A stretch of DNA of 64,000 bases from Streptomyces uncialis (GTDB taxonomy: Bacteria; Actinomycetota; Actinomycetes; Streptomycetales; Streptomycetaceae): positions 693,321 through 757,320 of the forward strand of contig NZ_LFBV01000001.1 in assembly GCF_001905345.1 (NCBI RefSeq), given 5' to 3'. Positions within the stretch are counted from its first letter, which is position 1. Every line of letters begins with the position of its first letter. Made by a program: the position numbers and the translations under genes. This document shows, in pieces, positions 8,617-17,749 of this stretch. The notes below the pieces were generated by a model. The model was not told the origin of the DNA. It saw only the letters and a program-made list of their open reading frames with translations, and searched no databases.

Positions 8617-9168
8617 ATGGCATCGCTCAACGTCGGCAATCTCGGTGAGTACCTGCGCGACCAGCGCCGCAGCGCGCAGCTCTCGCTGCGGCAGCTCGCC
8701 GAGGCCGCCGGGGTGTCCAATCCGTATCTGAGTCAGATCGAGCGCGGGCTGCGCAAGCCCAGCGCGGAGGTGCTCCAGCAGGTCGCGAAGGCGCTGCGGA
8801 TCTCCGCCGAGACCCTGTACGTCCGGGCCGGAATCCTGGACGAGCGGGAGCGGGACGAGCTGGAGACGCGTGCCGTCATCCTCGGCGACCCCTCCATCAA
8901 CGAGCAGCAGAAGCAGGTGCTGCTCCAGATCTACGAGTCCTTCCGCAAGGAGAACGGGACCGACGGCACCGGCGCCGACGGCTCCCCGCGCGGCGCGAAG
9001 GGCGCGATACCGGATTCCGCGGCGGCGGCCCCCACGAGTGGGCAGTCCGCCGCGACGGGCGACGACGACCCGCCGCCGGGCGGGGAGCCGAGCCGTACCG
9101 AGCCCGACGCGCTTGATGGAACACCGCACGACGAACCCTCGAACCGAAGTGCTCCAGGAGGACGCTGA
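8617..9168 (+). CDS. XRE-family regulator (Rv0474-like)
   Basis: A 183-aa protein with an N-terminal helix-turn-helix at about residues 8-62 (LGEYLRDQRRSAQLSLRQLA, NPYLSQIERGLRKPSAEVL), a middle helical part (DPSINEQQKQVLLQIYESF) and a disordered acidic tail. ATG 8617 is preceded by AGAGG. It is followed after 2 nt by the HbhA-like gene and then a DUF2516 gene, the same order as the mycobacterial Rv0474-hbhA-Rv0476 group, so it probably controls that operon and itself through the palindrome at 8567-8586. Confidence 0.88.
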   Translation: MASLNVGNLGEYLRDQRRSAQLSLRQLAEAAGVSNPYLSQIERGLRKPSAEVLQQVAKALRISAETLYVRAGILDERERDELETRAVILGDPSINEQQKQVLLQIYESFRKENGTDGTGADGSPRGAKGAIPDSAAAAPTSGQSAATGDDDPPPGGEPSRTEPDALDGTPHDEPSNRSAPGGR

Positions 9169-9170
9169 TC

Positions 9171-9965
9171 ATGGCCATCACCGACGACCTGCGCAAGACC
9201 CTCAGTGACCCGACCCCCCTCTACTTCGCCGCCGGTACGGCCGATCTGGCTCTCCAGCAGGCCAAGAAGGTGCCGGGGCTGGTGGACCAGCTCAGGACCG
9301 AGGCCCCGGCGCGGATCGACGCGGTCCGCAACGCCGACCCCAAGGCCGTCCAGGACAAGGCCGCCACCCGGGCCAAGGAGGTCCAGGAGACCGTCCAGGC
9401 CAGGGTGAACGAGTTCATCGGCACGCTCGACGGCGACTTCAAGAAGCTCGGTGAGTCCGCGCAGGACCTCGCGATGCGCAGTGTGGGCGTGGCCGCCGAG
9501 TACGCGGTCAGGGCCCGGGAGACGTACGAGAAGGTCGCCGAGCACGGCGAGCAGACGGTGCGCACCTGGCGCGGCGAGGCGGCCGACGAGATCGTCGACC
9601 TCGCGGAGGTCGTGGAGCCCGCGCCGCGCACGCAGCCGAAGGCGGCGCCGGGTGCCGCCCGGGCCAAGAGCCGGCCGCAGCCGCGTCCGCAGTCCTCGGC
9701 CGGGTCCGCCACCGGGTCGACGGGTTCCGCCACCGGGAAGCCCGCGGCGTCCAGGGCGGGCACCGCCAAGCCCGCCGGGGCCGGTCAGCCCGCGGCCAGG
9801 CAGTCCGCTGCCAAGCCCCGTCCGGCCGCCGGTTCCGTCCCCGCGCAGGACACCAAGGGCGGCTCCGCGCAGGAGTCGCCCGCGGGGAAGACAGTCGCCA
9901 ACGGCAAGAAGGCGCCTGCCCGCAAGCCCGCGGCCAAGAAGACGACTCCGCCCTCCGCGCAGTAG
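9171..9965 (+). CDS. HbhA-like Lys/Ala/Pro-rich protein
   Basis: A 264-aa protein with no signal peptide. Residues about 1-150 form a predicted helical/coiled-coil region (LALQQAKKVPGLVDQL, KEVQETVQARVNEF, AEYAVRARETYEKVAEHGEQ); from about 150 on it is low-complexity Pro/Ala/Lys (ARKPAAKKT at the end). This organisation resembles mycobacterial heparin-binding haemagglutinin HbhA, whose Lys-rich tail binds sulfated glycans and which also affects intracytosolic lipid bodies. In a soil organism an adhesive or DNA/lipid-associated role is speculative. It sits between the XRE regulator (2-nt gap) and the DUF2516 gene. Confidence 0.8.
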   Translation: MAITDDLRKTLSDPTPLYFAAGTADLALQQAKKVPGLVDQLRTEAPARIDAVRNADPKAVQDKAATRAKEVQETVQARVNEFIGTLDGDFKKLGESAQDLAMRSVGVAAEYAVRARETYEKVAEHGEQTVRTWRGEAADEIVDLAEVVEPAPRTQPKAAPGAARAKSRPQPRPQSSAGSATGSTGSATGKPAASRAGTAKPAGAGQPAARQSAAKPRPAAGSVPAQDTKGGSAQESPAGKTVANGKKAPARKPAAKKTTPPSAQ

Positions 9966-10186
9966 TCCCCCCGGCCGTACGGCGGTCGCACCTGGACGAC
10001 GGTTCCCCGCAGGCCCCCGGCCGGCGGGGAACCGCGTATCCACGGACGACCCGCACAGGTACAGGTGTGTCCGCTCCCGAGGGCCCCGGTAACCGTGAGG
10101 AACTTCGGGGGCACGAACGGCGTGGCCCGTGCGTTGTGCGGGTACGGTGGCCGCGTAGCGACGATTCGACACGGGTGGTGGGTAGT

Positions 10187-10528
10187 GTGCTGAGTTCCGG
10201 ATTCAGCAGTCTGCTGTTGGTGATCTACATTGCCATGTTCGCCATGGCGGCGGTCGCCCTGGTGATGGCGGCCATCGCCCGGGACGACGCCTATCGCGCC
10301 GCCGACAAGCAGAACAAGATGTTCTGGATGATCATCCTGGGCATCACCGTCACGGTGAACCTCCTGGTGCCGGTCCTGTTCCTCCAGATCGCCGGACTGA
10401 TCGCCACCATCGTGTTCTTCGTGGACGTCCGGCCCGCCCTGAAGCAGGTCTCCGGGGGCGGAGGCGGCCGACGCGGGGGCGGCAGCAGCAGCGACGGCCC
10501 GTACGGCCCGTACAACGGCGGCCGGTAG
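10187..10528 (+). CDS. DUF2516 small membrane protein
   Basis: A 113-aa protein with hydrophobic segments at about 8-30 (LLLVIYIAMFAMAAVALVM) and 45-75 (MFWMIILGITVTVNLLVPVL and following), then DVRPALKQV and a Gly/Ser-rich tail ending near PYGPYNGGR. It matches the DUF2516 family, whose mycobacterial member (Rv0476) lies next to hbhA. The GTG at 10187 is preceded by GGTGGG; a GTG at 10175 is possible. Function unknown. Confidence 0.82.
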   Translation: MLSSGFSSLLLVIYIAMFAMAAVALVMAAIARDDAYRAADKQNKMFWMIILGITVTVNLLVPVLFLQIAGLIATIVFFVDVRPALKQVSGGGGGRRGGGSSSDGPYGPYNGGR

Positions 10529-10652
10529 TCGCTGACCGGTACCGCGGCACTTACGCGACCGGTAGCGCCTTCGCGTACCGCACGACACCGCTCCGCCGCC
10601 ACGCGCCGAAAGCGCGGCTCAGCCGTACAGCCCGCTCAGCCCTACAGCCCGC

Positions 10653-12182
10653 TCAGTGGCCCGGCTCACGTCCCAGCAGGACGACCGCCACATCGTCGGT
10701 GAGGTCCCCGCCGTTGAGGTCCCGGACCTCCGTGACCGTCCGTTCCAGCAGTTCCTCGCCGCGCATCCCGGCCGCGAGCTGGCGGCGCACGAGCTCCACC
10801 ATGCCGTCCTGGCCGAGGCGCTGGTTGCCGACGCCGATACGGCCCTCGATCAGCCCGTCCGTGTAGAGCATCAGGCTCCACGTACCGCCCAGGTCCACCT
10901 GGCGCCGCGGCCAGCGGGCGCGCGGCAGCAGCCCGAGGGCGGGGCCCCCGCTCTCGTACGGCAGCAGCTCCGCGAGCCGTCCGGGGCGGACGACCAGCGG
11001 GGACGGGTGTCCGGCGAGGGACAGTCCGGCGCGGCGGCCGTCCGGGGCGATGTCGACCGTGCAGAGGGTCGCGAAGATCTCCTCGTCGGCGCGCTCGTGC
11101 TCCAGCACCTGCTGGAGCGTCGACAGCAGCTCGTCCCCGCACAGACCCGCCAGCGTCAGCGCCCGCCAGGCGATACGCAGCTCGACACCCAGCGCGGCCT
11201 CGTCGGGGCCGTGTCCGCAGACGTCCCCGATCATCGCGTGGACGGTGCCGTCGGGGGTGCGCACCGCGTCGTAGAAGTCGCCGCCGAGCAGCGCGCGGGA
11301 CCGGCCGGGCCGGTAGCTCGCGGCGAAGCTCAGCCGGGAGCCGTCCAGCAGCGGCTTGGGGAGCAGACCGCGCTCCAGTCGGGCGTTCTCCTGGGCGCGC
11401 AGCCGGGACTCGGTCAGCTTGCGCTGGGCGGCGTCCGCGCGCTTGCGCTCGACGGCGTAGCGGATGGCGCGGCTCAGCAGCCGGGCGTCCAGCTCGTCGC
11501 GGAAGAGGTAGTCCTGGGCGCCGACCCGGACGGCCTCGGCGCCGCGCTCCGCGTCACCGGAGGTGGTGAGCGCGAGGACTGCGTGCCGCGGGGCCAGTCT
11601 CAGGACGTGCTTCAGGGTCGCCAGCTCGTCCGGTGCGCCCGGCTTCGGGGCCGTACCGCCGTTCGTCGCGGTGTCACCCGTCCCCGCCCCTGTACCCGTA
11701 CCGGTGGGCGTACCCGGGCCGGTGGCCGTGCCCGTAGTCGGTCCGCCCGCGGTGGGGGCCGGGGCGGGGCCGCGGGGGCGTCCGGCGCCCGGGAGGGCCA
11801 GTGCCAGGTCCAGCAGGATGCAGTGGACGTCGTCGGTGAGCAGCCGCTCGGCCTCGGTGAGGTTGCGGGCGGTGCGGATACGGATGGGCTTGCCCGCGGC
11901 GTCCAGCAGCTCGGGGATACCGAGCGAGCCCGCCGGGTCGTCCTCGATCACCAGCAGGCTCAGACCGCCGCCGGACGCCGCCGGAGCGGGTACGCCAGGG
12001 GCCGCCGCGACGGCTGCGGAGGGCCGTCCGGTGGCGGGGTCCGGTGCGGTGACCGGGTCCTCACCGGTCACGGGGGCCCGCATGGGTGCGCGGTCGGTGG
12101 TCGTGGCGGCCGGGCCACTGTCCATGGCCGGACCGCTTTCCACGGCCGGAACGGCTCTGGGGCGCGGTACGGGTGCGGGCAT
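10653..12182 (-). CDS. Receiver domain-PP2C (SpoIIE-type) phosphatase fusion
   Basis: A 509-aa protein: disordered N-terminus (1-70), a response-regulator receiver (about 74-245) with acidic pocket EDD (80-82) and phospho-acceptor Asp125, a coiled linker (245-275), and a SpoIIE-like PP2C domain with GGDFYD (300-305) and GDVCGHG (319-325). It would dephosphorylate Ser/Thr sites, typically anti-anti-sigma factors. Two oddities: a low-complexity Gly/Thr/Pro insert at about 132-184 directly after the phospho-acceptor strand, and FRDE (Arg228) where receivers normally have the conserved Lys. Phosphorylation control may therefore be altered. The ATG at 12180-12182 has GGAAGG about 10 nt upstream. 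No cognate kinase is adjacent. Confidence 0.88.
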   Translation of the reverse strand: MPAPVPRPRAVPAVESGPAMDSGPAATTTDRAPMRAPVTGEDPVTAPDPATGRPSAAVAAAPGVPAPAASGGGLSLLVIEDDPAGSLGIPELLDAAGKPIRIRTARNLTEAERLLTDDVHCILLDLALALPGAGRPRGPAPAPTAGGPTTGTATGPGTPTGTGTGAGTGDTATNGGTAPKPGAPDELATLKHVLRLAPRHAVLALTTSGDAERGAEAVRVGAQDYLFRDELDARLLSRAIRYAVERKRADAAQRKLTESRLRAQENARLERGLLPKPLLDGSRLSFAASYRPGRSRALLGGDFYDAVRTPDGTVHAMIGDVCGHGPDEAALGVELRIAWRALTLAGLCGDELLSTLQQVLEHERADEEIFATLCTVDIAPDGRRAGLSLAGHPSPLVVRPGRLAELLPYESGGPALGLLPRARWPRRQVDLGGTWSLMLYTDGLIEGRIGVGNQRLGQDGMVELVRRQLAAGMRGEELLERTVTEVRDLNGGDLTDDVAVVLLGREPGH

Positions 12183-12670
12183 CGTCTTGCTTCCTTCCCT
12201 CCCCCCGAGGGCGACGGGCGCCGAGCGACGCACCGCCAGACGGGGACCTTAGCGGTACGCGGCGGCGCAAGGGAACGACGTACGGGAAGGCTTTGGGCAA
12301 TCGGCCTCCGTCATATGCCGCATCCCCTCCCGCAATTGGACAGCGGGCCGCCCCACGGATGCTCGTACGGGATGACGAACGTCACGCCACCGGGGTTGAG
12401 TCCCGCACGGGACGTGCCGTGCGTCACGCGGGGCCCCGGTCCGCACCTGGTGGACCGGCACCGGCGGGCACCGCCCAAGGGCGTGCCGAAGCATACGGCC
12501 GACCGCGCCGACTCCGTACCCCTTCACGCACCACCCGCAGGTCAGAGGCCACAAGAAGGCGCGAGGCGCCGCGCGGACAACTCCCCCCACCCGCACCCGA
12601 ACACCGCACAAGCCGCACGGGCCCCGCACCCGCCCGGACGGGACTGTGCGGGGGATCACGGACGCCCGTC
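12183..12670. other. Gene-free interval
   Basis: About 490 bp between the phosphatase start and the NlpC/P60 stop (both leftward). I see no convincing gene or strong hairpin. It should contain the phosphatase promoter. Confidence 0.5.
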
Positions 12671-13717
12671 TCACATATCGGGCCGGACGACCCCCAGTAT
12701 CGGCATCGAGCCCGCGCCCGCCACCGTGACCGAACGGCCGGGACGGGGCGCGTGGATCATCTCGCCGTCCCCTATGTACAGGGCGATATGACTCGCGTCG
12801 GTGTTGTAGACGATCAGGTCGCCCGGACGCATCCGCGACTCGTCGACCCGGGGGAGCGCGCGCCACTGCTCCTGCGAGGTACGGGGGATGTCGGTCCCGG
12901 CGGCGGCCCACGCCTGCTGGGTGAGCCCCGAGCAGTCGAACGACCCCGGGCCCTCGGCACCCCACTCGTAGGGCTTGCTGAGCTGCTTCCTGGCGTACGC
13001 GACGGCCTTCCCGCCCGCGCCGCTGCCCTCGGCCGCCACCTCGTCGAGGACACCGGAGCCCAGCCAGGCGGCCTGCGCCGCGCGCTCGCGCTCCAGCTCC
13101 ATCTCCCGCAGCCGCTCGCGCTCCCTCGTGGCGAGGGACGTCCACAGCTCCTCCGCGTCGGCGAGCTTCTGCTTGACCTTCTTCTGCGCGGAGTCCTTCT
13201 TCTTCCGGGTCCGCTCCAGCTCGTCCCAGTTCGCCGCGGCGTCCTCGGCGTAGATCCGGAGATTCACCTGGGTGCGGGCCAGCGCGGCGATCAGGCCCTC
13301 GGTGGCCCGCTGGCCCTCCTTGAGCCGTCCGGCGCCGTCGAGGAAGTCCTCCGGGTCGTCGCTGAGGATCAGCCCGGCCCCGGGCGGGAGGCCGCCGCCC
13401 GTGCGGTAGTGGGCGCGGGCGGCGGCGCCCGCGCGGTTCTTCAGCCCGTCCAGCCGCTTCTGGCCGTCCGCGATCTTCTTCTTGAGGTCGCTGACCGTCC
13501 CGGACTGCTCGGTGACCTGCTCCTCCACCGCGTTGTACGCGTCGGTGGCCACCGCCGCCTCGTGATAGAGCCGGTCCAGCCGCTTGCGGACGTCCTCCAG
13601 CCGGACGGAGTCCCCGGGCGGGGCGGGCGCCGCGAAGGCGGCACCCGGCGCGGCCAGCAGGCCGATCGCGCATGCCACCACCACGGCCGCGGCCGTCGAA
13701 CTCCGGTACACCCGCAT
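12671..13717 (-). CDS. Secreted NlpC/P60 cell-wall endopeptidase
   Basis: A 348-aa protein: signal peptide (about 1-30, ending GAAFAA), a long charged coiled coil (about 36-215) and a C-terminal NlpC/P60 domain (about 235-348) with catalytic Cys262 in DCSGL, His310 in SHIALYIGDG and a third polar position at His322. Such RipA/CwlO-like D,L-endopeptidases cut peptidoglycan stem peptides during growth, division or germination; the coiled coil usually keeps the enzyme inactive or binds FtsEX-type partners. The ATG at 13715-13717 gives a complete signal peptide. Confidence 0.92.
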   Translation of the reverse strand: MRVYRSSTAAAVVVACAIGLLAAPGAAFAAPAPPGDSVRLEDVRKRLDRLYHEAAVATDAYNAVEEQVTEQSGTVSDLKKKIADGQKRLDGLKNRAGAAARAHYRTGGGLPPGAGLILSDDPEDFLDGAGRLKEGQRATEGLIAALARTQVNLRIYAEDAAANWDELERTRKKKDSAQKKVKQKLADAEELWTSLATRERERLREMELERERAAQAAWLGSGVLDEVAAEGSGAGGKAVAYARKQLSKPYEWGAEGPGSFDCSGLTQQAWAAAGTDIPRTSQEQWRALPRVDESRMRPGDLIVYNTDASHIALYIGDGEMIHAPRPGRSVTVAGAGSMPILGVVRPDM

Positions 13718-14110
13718 GGCTGTGCCCCCCTCAGCTCCACTCGGCCTTCAGTGCCGTACGGACGGCCCCGGGACGACACCCGGCCGCCGCACAGGACACC
13801 GGACCCGGACGCACCCCGCCACGCCCCGCCGCCCTCGCCCGCACCCCGCCGCTCCGCCACCCCGCACCGCTCACTCCGATGGACGAGCGGCTCCCGGAGA
13901 TCGTTCCCCGCCCGAAGCCCCCGTACGGACATTCATCCGTTCGAACGCATGTGGCCCGACCGCCGGAACCGACAGCCCGACGCCCGCATAGCGCCGCCCG
14001 CCGCCCCCACACCCCACCCAAGCCACCTCCACACCCAGCAGCCCCACGTACGGCGTCCCGCCCCGACCACCGCACCCATCCCGCGCACCCCACCCGTCCC
14101 CGAGCGCGTC
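13718..14110. other. Gene-free interval upstream of NlpC/P60 gene
   Basis: About 390 bp expected to carry the promoter of the wall hydrolase. I looked on the minus strand for a cyclic-di-AMP (ydaO-type) riboswitch, common before such genes in actinobacteria, and did not recognise its conserved blocks. The only symmetric element noted is CGTTCGAACG at 13938-13947. Confidence 0.4.
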
Positions 14111-14896
14111 TCACCCCACCGGGGCCAGCGCCCCCCAGGACACGGTCACTTCGCCCTGCCGCCAGCGCACCGGACCGTCCAGCACCGGCCAGCCGCCCGC
14201 GGCGAGATCCCGTACCGCCCGCATCCACCGCTGCCGGGCCCCGTACGACGCGTACGGCGACGCGGCGGCCCACGCGCGGTCGAAGTCCCGCAGGAACGCG
14301 TGCACCGGTTCGCCCGGCACATTGCGGTGGATCAGCGCCTTGGGCAGCCGTTCCGCGAGGTCCGAGGGGCGCTCCAGCGCGGCCAGCCGGGTCGCGAACG
14401 TCACCGTACGAGGGCCCTCGGGACCGAGCGCGACCCACACATGACGGCGCCCGATCTCGTCGCAGGTGCCCTCGACCAGCAGTCCCTCCGGGTCGAGCCG
14501 CCCGCACAGCCGCCGCCAGACCTCCGCCACCTCGGACTCGTCGTACTGGCGCAGCACGTTCGCCGCGCGGATCAGCAGCGGGCGGCCCGGCAAGGGCACC
14601 TCGAAGCCGCCGTGCCGGAACGTGAGGCCCTCGCGCGCGTACGGCTCGGCGGCGGCCACGCGCGCGGGGTCGATCTCTACACCCACCACGCGCGCGCGTG
14701 GCGCGACGGTCCGCAGCCGCCCCAGCAGTTCCACCGCGGTCCAGGGAGCGGCGCCGTATCCGAGGTCGACGGCGACGGGTTCGGCGGCGCGGCGCAGGGC
14801 GGGGGCATGGGCGGCGGCGATCCAGCGGTCCATCCGGCGCAGCCGGTTCGGGTTGGTGGTCCCACGGGTCACCGTCCCCACGGGGCGGGAGGGCAT
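14111..14896 (-). CDS. Class I SAM-dependent methyltransferase
   Basis: A 261-aa protein with a Rossmann-type SAM-binding motif VDLGYGAAP at about 43-51 and an acidic residue ending strand 2 (VVGVEIDPARV). The N-terminal RGTTNPNRLRRMDRW is typical of a conserved actinobacterial methyltransferase found next to mshA. The ATG at 14894-14896 is chosen because upstream sequence lacks coding character; the ribosome site is weak. It is divergent from mshA (266 bp apart). Substrate unknown. Confidence 0.82.
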   Translation of the reverse strand: MPSRPVGTVTRGTTNPNRLRRMDRWIAAAHAPALRRAAEPVAVDLGYGAAPWTAVELLGRLRTVAPRARVVGVEIDPARVAAAEPYAREGLTFRHGGFEVPLPGRPLLIRAANVLRQYDESEVAEVWRRLCGRLDPEGLLVEGTCDEIGRRHVWVALGPEGPRTVTFATRLAALERPSDLAERLPKALIHRNVPGEPVHAFLRDFDRAWAAASPYASYGARQRWMRAVRDLAAGGWPVLDGPVRWRQGEVTVSWGALAPVG

Positions 14897-15161
14897 GTCC
14901 AGAGGGTATCCAGGCGGGGCGGCTCGCGGACCCTCCGGCCGGGCGGCCCGGGCCGGGCCTCCAGGGCTGTGAGCTGCGAGGTTGAGGAAGGCAACGTAAT
15001 AGTTGGGCAAAATGGAAATGGAGCGATGACTTCCGGTGTTGGAGCGCTTCGGAGGGTGGGCCGCGCCCTCCGTCGGGCACCGCACGCGGTCGCGCACGAG
15101 CTCGGTGATCAGCACCACAGCACGGCAGACGACCGGAAGCAGCCGCGAGGAGGACCGCTTC

Positions 15162-16508
15162 GTGAGCCAGTACGTCAGCAGGCTCGGACGACGTTCCGCC
15201 GTCTCCCCGCCCCGACTGCGGTTGCCGGGCGCCCACCGCAGACCCCGCCGGGTGGCGATGCTGAGCGTGCACACGTCGCCGCTGCACCAGCCAGGCACGG
15301 GCGACGCGGGCGGGATGAACGTCTACATCGTCGAGCTCGCCCGGCGGCTGGCCGCGCAGGGCATCGAGGTGGAGATATTCACCCGGGCCACCACCGGCGG
15401 GCTGCCGCCGACCGTGGAGCTGGCCCCGGGCGTCCTCGTCCGGCATGTCGACGCCGGTCCCTACGAGGGCCTCGCCAAGGAGGACCTGCCCGCGCAGCTC
15501 TGCGCCTTCACCCACGGCACCATGCAGGCGTGGGCCCGCCACCGGCCCGGCCACTACGACCTGGTCCACTCGCACTACTGGCTGTCCGGGCACGTCGGCT
15601 GGCTCGCCGCCGAACGCTGGGGCGTCCCCCTGGTGCACGCGATGCACACCATGGCGAAGGTCAAGAACGCCGCGCTCGCCGACGGTGACACCCCCGAACC
15701 TGCCGCCCGGGTCATCGGCGAGACCCAGATCGTCCGCGCCGCCGACCGGCTCATCGCGAACACCTCCGAGGAGGCCGACGAACTGGTCCGGCACTACGAC
15801 GCCGAACCCGGCAAGACCGCGGTGGTCCACCCCGGCGTCAATCTGGACCGCTTCCGGCCCGCCGACGGCCGCCTCGCCGCCCGCGCCCGCCTCGGACTCC
15901 CCCCGAACGCCCTGGTGCCCCTCTTCGCCGGCCGCATCCAGCCCCTGAAGGCGCCGGACATCCTGCTGCGGGCGGTCGCCGTCCTGCTGGCGGAACGTCC
16001 CGGACTGCGCCACCGCCTGGTCGTCCCCGTCGTCGGCGGCCCCAGCGGCAGCGGCCTGGCCCGCCCGGAAGGGCTCCAGAAGCTCGCGGCACGGCTGGGG
16101 ATCGCCGATGTCGTACGGTTCCGGCCGCCGGTCGGCCAGGACGAGCTCGCCGACTGGTTCCGGGCCGCCTCGGTCCTCGTGATGCCCTCGTACAACGAGT
16201 CGTTCGGACTCTGCGCGATCGAGGCCCAGGCCACCGGTACCCCCGTCCTCGCGGCGGCGGTCGGCGGACTGCCCGTCGCGGTGCGCGACGGGCACACCGG
16301 CTTCCTGATCCCCGGTCATGACCCGATCGCCTACGCGCGCGTGCTGGGCGCGTTCGCCGACGACCCCGCGATGTCCTTCCGGATGGGCGCGGAGGCGGCC
16401 CGGCACGCCGAGTCCTTCGGCTGGGACCGCGCGGCCTCCACCACGTCGGACGTCTACGCGGACGCCATGCACGAGTTCCGCCGCAAGGCCCGCGCCCGGC
16501 ACACCTGA
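15162..16508 (+). CDS. mshA: D-inositol-3-phosphate glycosyltransferase (mycothiol synthesis)
   Basis: A 448-aa GT-B glycosyltransferase that transfers GlcNAc from UDP-GlcNAc to 1D-myo-inositol 3-phosphate, the first committed step of mycothiol. It shows the N-terminal Gly-rich acceptor loop GTGDAGGMN (46-53), the donor-domain signature [12 protein letters not shown] (255-266) and the E-x7-E motif (Glu346/Glu354 in [12 protein letters not shown]). GTG 15162 is set by GAGGAGGAC upstream; the N-terminus [11 protein letters not shown] agrees with Streptomyces MshA proteins as I recall them. A perfect 26-bp palindrome follows the stop. Confidence 0.96.
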   Translation: MSQYVSRLGRRSAVSPPRLRLPGAHRRPRRVAMLSVHTSPLHQPGTGDAGGMNVYIVELARRLAAQGIEVEIFTRATTGGLPPTVELAPGVLVRHVDAGPYEGLAKEDLPAQLCAFTHGTMQAWARHRPGHYDLVHSHYWLSGHVGWLAAERWGVPLVHAMHTMAKVKNAALADGDTPEPAARVIGETQIVRAADRLIANTSEEADELVRHYDAEPGKTAVVHPGVNLDRFRPADGRLAARARLGLPPNALVPLFAGRIQPLKAPDILLRAVAVLLAERPGLRHRLVVPVVGGPSGSGLARPEGLQKLAARLGIADVVRFRPPVGQDELADWFRAASVLVMPSYNESFGLCAIEAQATGTPVLAAAVGGLPVAVRDGHTGFLIPGHDPIAYARVLGAFADDPAMSFRMGAEAARHAESFGWDRAASTTSDVYADAMHEFRRKARARHT

Positions 16509-16510
16509 GA

Positions 16511-16536
16511 ACACGGGCACGCGCGCGTGCCCGTGT
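16511..16536. terminator. Perfect 26-bp palindrome after mshA
   Basis: ACACGGGCACGCG and its exact reverse complement abut without a spacer, 3 nt after the mshA stop. As RNA this forms a strong GC hairpin suitable for transcription termination. Confidence 0.7.
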
Positions 16537-16593
16537 CGATCACCACAGACGCGTCACCCCGGCGGTGTCACAGGTCTCCCGTAGGCTCCCCGT

Positions 16594-17205
16594 ATGGCTG
16601 ACGCGGCGACGATCATCGAGCGGGTGCTGACCGAGGCCGGGATCGAGTGGGAGAACCCCGGCCCTGGCACCTACGTGGCGAAGCTCCCGGGCACCCGCAA
16701 ACTCACCACGACGGTGTCCCTGATCGTCGGCAAGCACACGCTGTCCCTGAACGCGTTCGTGATCCGGCACCCCGACGAGAACGCGGAGGGCGTCCACCGC
16801 TGGCTGCTGGAACGCAACCTCAAGCTCTACGGCGTCGGCTACGCCGTCGACCCCCTCGGCGACATCTACCTGACCGGCAGGTTCCCGCTCCAGGCGGTCA
16901 CCCCCGACGAGATCGACCGCGTCCTCGGCTCGGTCCTCGAAGCGGCCGACGGCGCGTTCAACACCCTGCTCGAACTGGGCTTCGCGACATCGATCCGCCG
17001 CGAGTACGCGTGGCGCGTCTCCCGTGGCGAGTCCACCCGCAACCTGGACGCCTTCGCCCACCTGACCTCCGCGAACACCCCGACCGCCGACACTCCGTCC
17101 GGCGACGCCCACCTCACGTCCGACGCCCGGCCCACGTCCGCCCCGTCCGGCGAGCAGCCCGCGGCCGACGGCCCCGCCCCCGGGGACTCCGACACCCAGC
17201 CCTGA
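16594..17205 (+). CDS. YbjN-domain protein
   Basis: A 203-aa protein with a YbjN-like domain in about 1-150 (IIERVLTEAGIEWENPGPG, HRWLLERNLKLYGVGYAVDP, GDIYLTGRFPLQAVTPDEID), resembling type III secretion chaperone folds, then a Ser/Thr/Pro/Ala tail. It follows mshA in the same direction, 85 nt away but beyond the palindrome. No ribosome site precedes the ATG; a -10-like TAGGCT (16582-16587) ends 6 nt before it, compatible with a leaderless mRNA. Function unknown. Confidence 0.88.
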   Translation: MADAATIIERVLTEAGIEWENPGPGTYVAKLPGTRKLTTTVSLIVGKHTLSLNAFVIRHPDENAEGVHRWLLERNLKLYGVGYAVDPLGDIYLTGRFPLQAVTPDEIDRVLGSVLEAADGAFNTLLELGFATSIRREYAWRVSRGESTRNLDAFAHLTSANTPTADTPSGDAHLTSDARPTSAPSGEQPAADGPAPGDSDTQP

Positions 17206-17329
17206 CGCACCGGACGGGTCCAGGGGGCTCACGCGTCACGGCCCCGGCAGCGCGGTAGCCGCCCCCACCCACGTACCGACACGTACGACGTACCGACGTA
17301 CCGGACACGTACCGACGTACCGATCCCGG

Positions 17330-17719
17330 CTACGCGGTGACCCGTCGCGCGTCCACCTCGATCTCGATCCTCATCCGGGGGTCCGCCAGCCCGCACACCA
17401 TCATCGTGGCGGCCGGCCGCACCTCACCGAAGCAGCGGCGCAGCACCGGCCAGCAGGGCTCGAAGTCCTCCCGCTCGGGGAGCAGATACCGCACCCGCAC
17501 CACATCGGCGAACGTGCACCCCGCCTCGGTCAGCGCCGCCTCGATGTTGCGCAGACACTGCTCGGCCTGCTCCACGACACCGTCCGCGATGGTCATCGTC
17601 GTGTAGTCGAACCCGGTCGTCCCGGACACATGCACCCGGTCGCCGTCGACCACGGCACGGGCGTATCCGATCCGTTCCTCGAACACCGAACCGCCGGGAA
17701 TCGCACGTCGTTCCACCAT
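17330..17719 (-). CDS. RidA/YjgF-family protein
   Basis: A 129-aa Rid protein (start ATG 17717-17719). It has the family core VSGTTGFDYTTMTI, CLRNIEAALTEAGCTFADVV and the C-terminal MRIEIEV. The position of the catalytic Arg of RidA (PAR-S) reads RPAATMMV here, so Ala replaces Arg and canonical imine deamination is unlikely. It is not closely similar to the Rid protein at 1791. It converges with the YbjN gene; several ACGTACCGAC-type repeats lie between them (17271-17325). Confidence 0.85.
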   Translation of the reverse strand: MVERRAIPGGSVFEERIGYARAVVDGDRVHVSGTTGFDYTTMTIADGVVEQAEQCLRNIEAALTEAGCTFADVVRVRYLLPEREDFEPCWPVLRRCFGEVRPAATMMVCGLADPRMRIEIEVDARRVTA

Positions 17720-17749
17720 GCGCCGAACGGTAGGCCCCCGACGGGTACG

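Noticed and set aside
13938..13947. CGTTCGAACG as a LexA (SOS) box
   Set aside because: Only a central palindrome; the actinobacterial LexA site needs the arms CGAAC and GTTCG in the opposite arrangement with a 4-nt gap.
13718..14110. Cyclic-di-AMP riboswitch before the NlpC/P60 gene
   Set aside because: Expected from context, but the conserved blocks of the ydaO-type aptamer were not found on the minus strand.
12086..15688. A 1200-codon open frame on the plus strand
   Set aside because: It crosses several genes on the opposite strand and the start of mshA in the wrong frame; the product is Arg/Pro-rich without a ribosome site.
13731..16520. A 929-codon open frame on the minus strand
   Set aside because: It runs antisense through mshA and across the methyltransferase and neighbouring intergenic DNA; the translation is low-complexity Gly/Arg/Ala without any recognisable domain. 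High GC creates such shadows.
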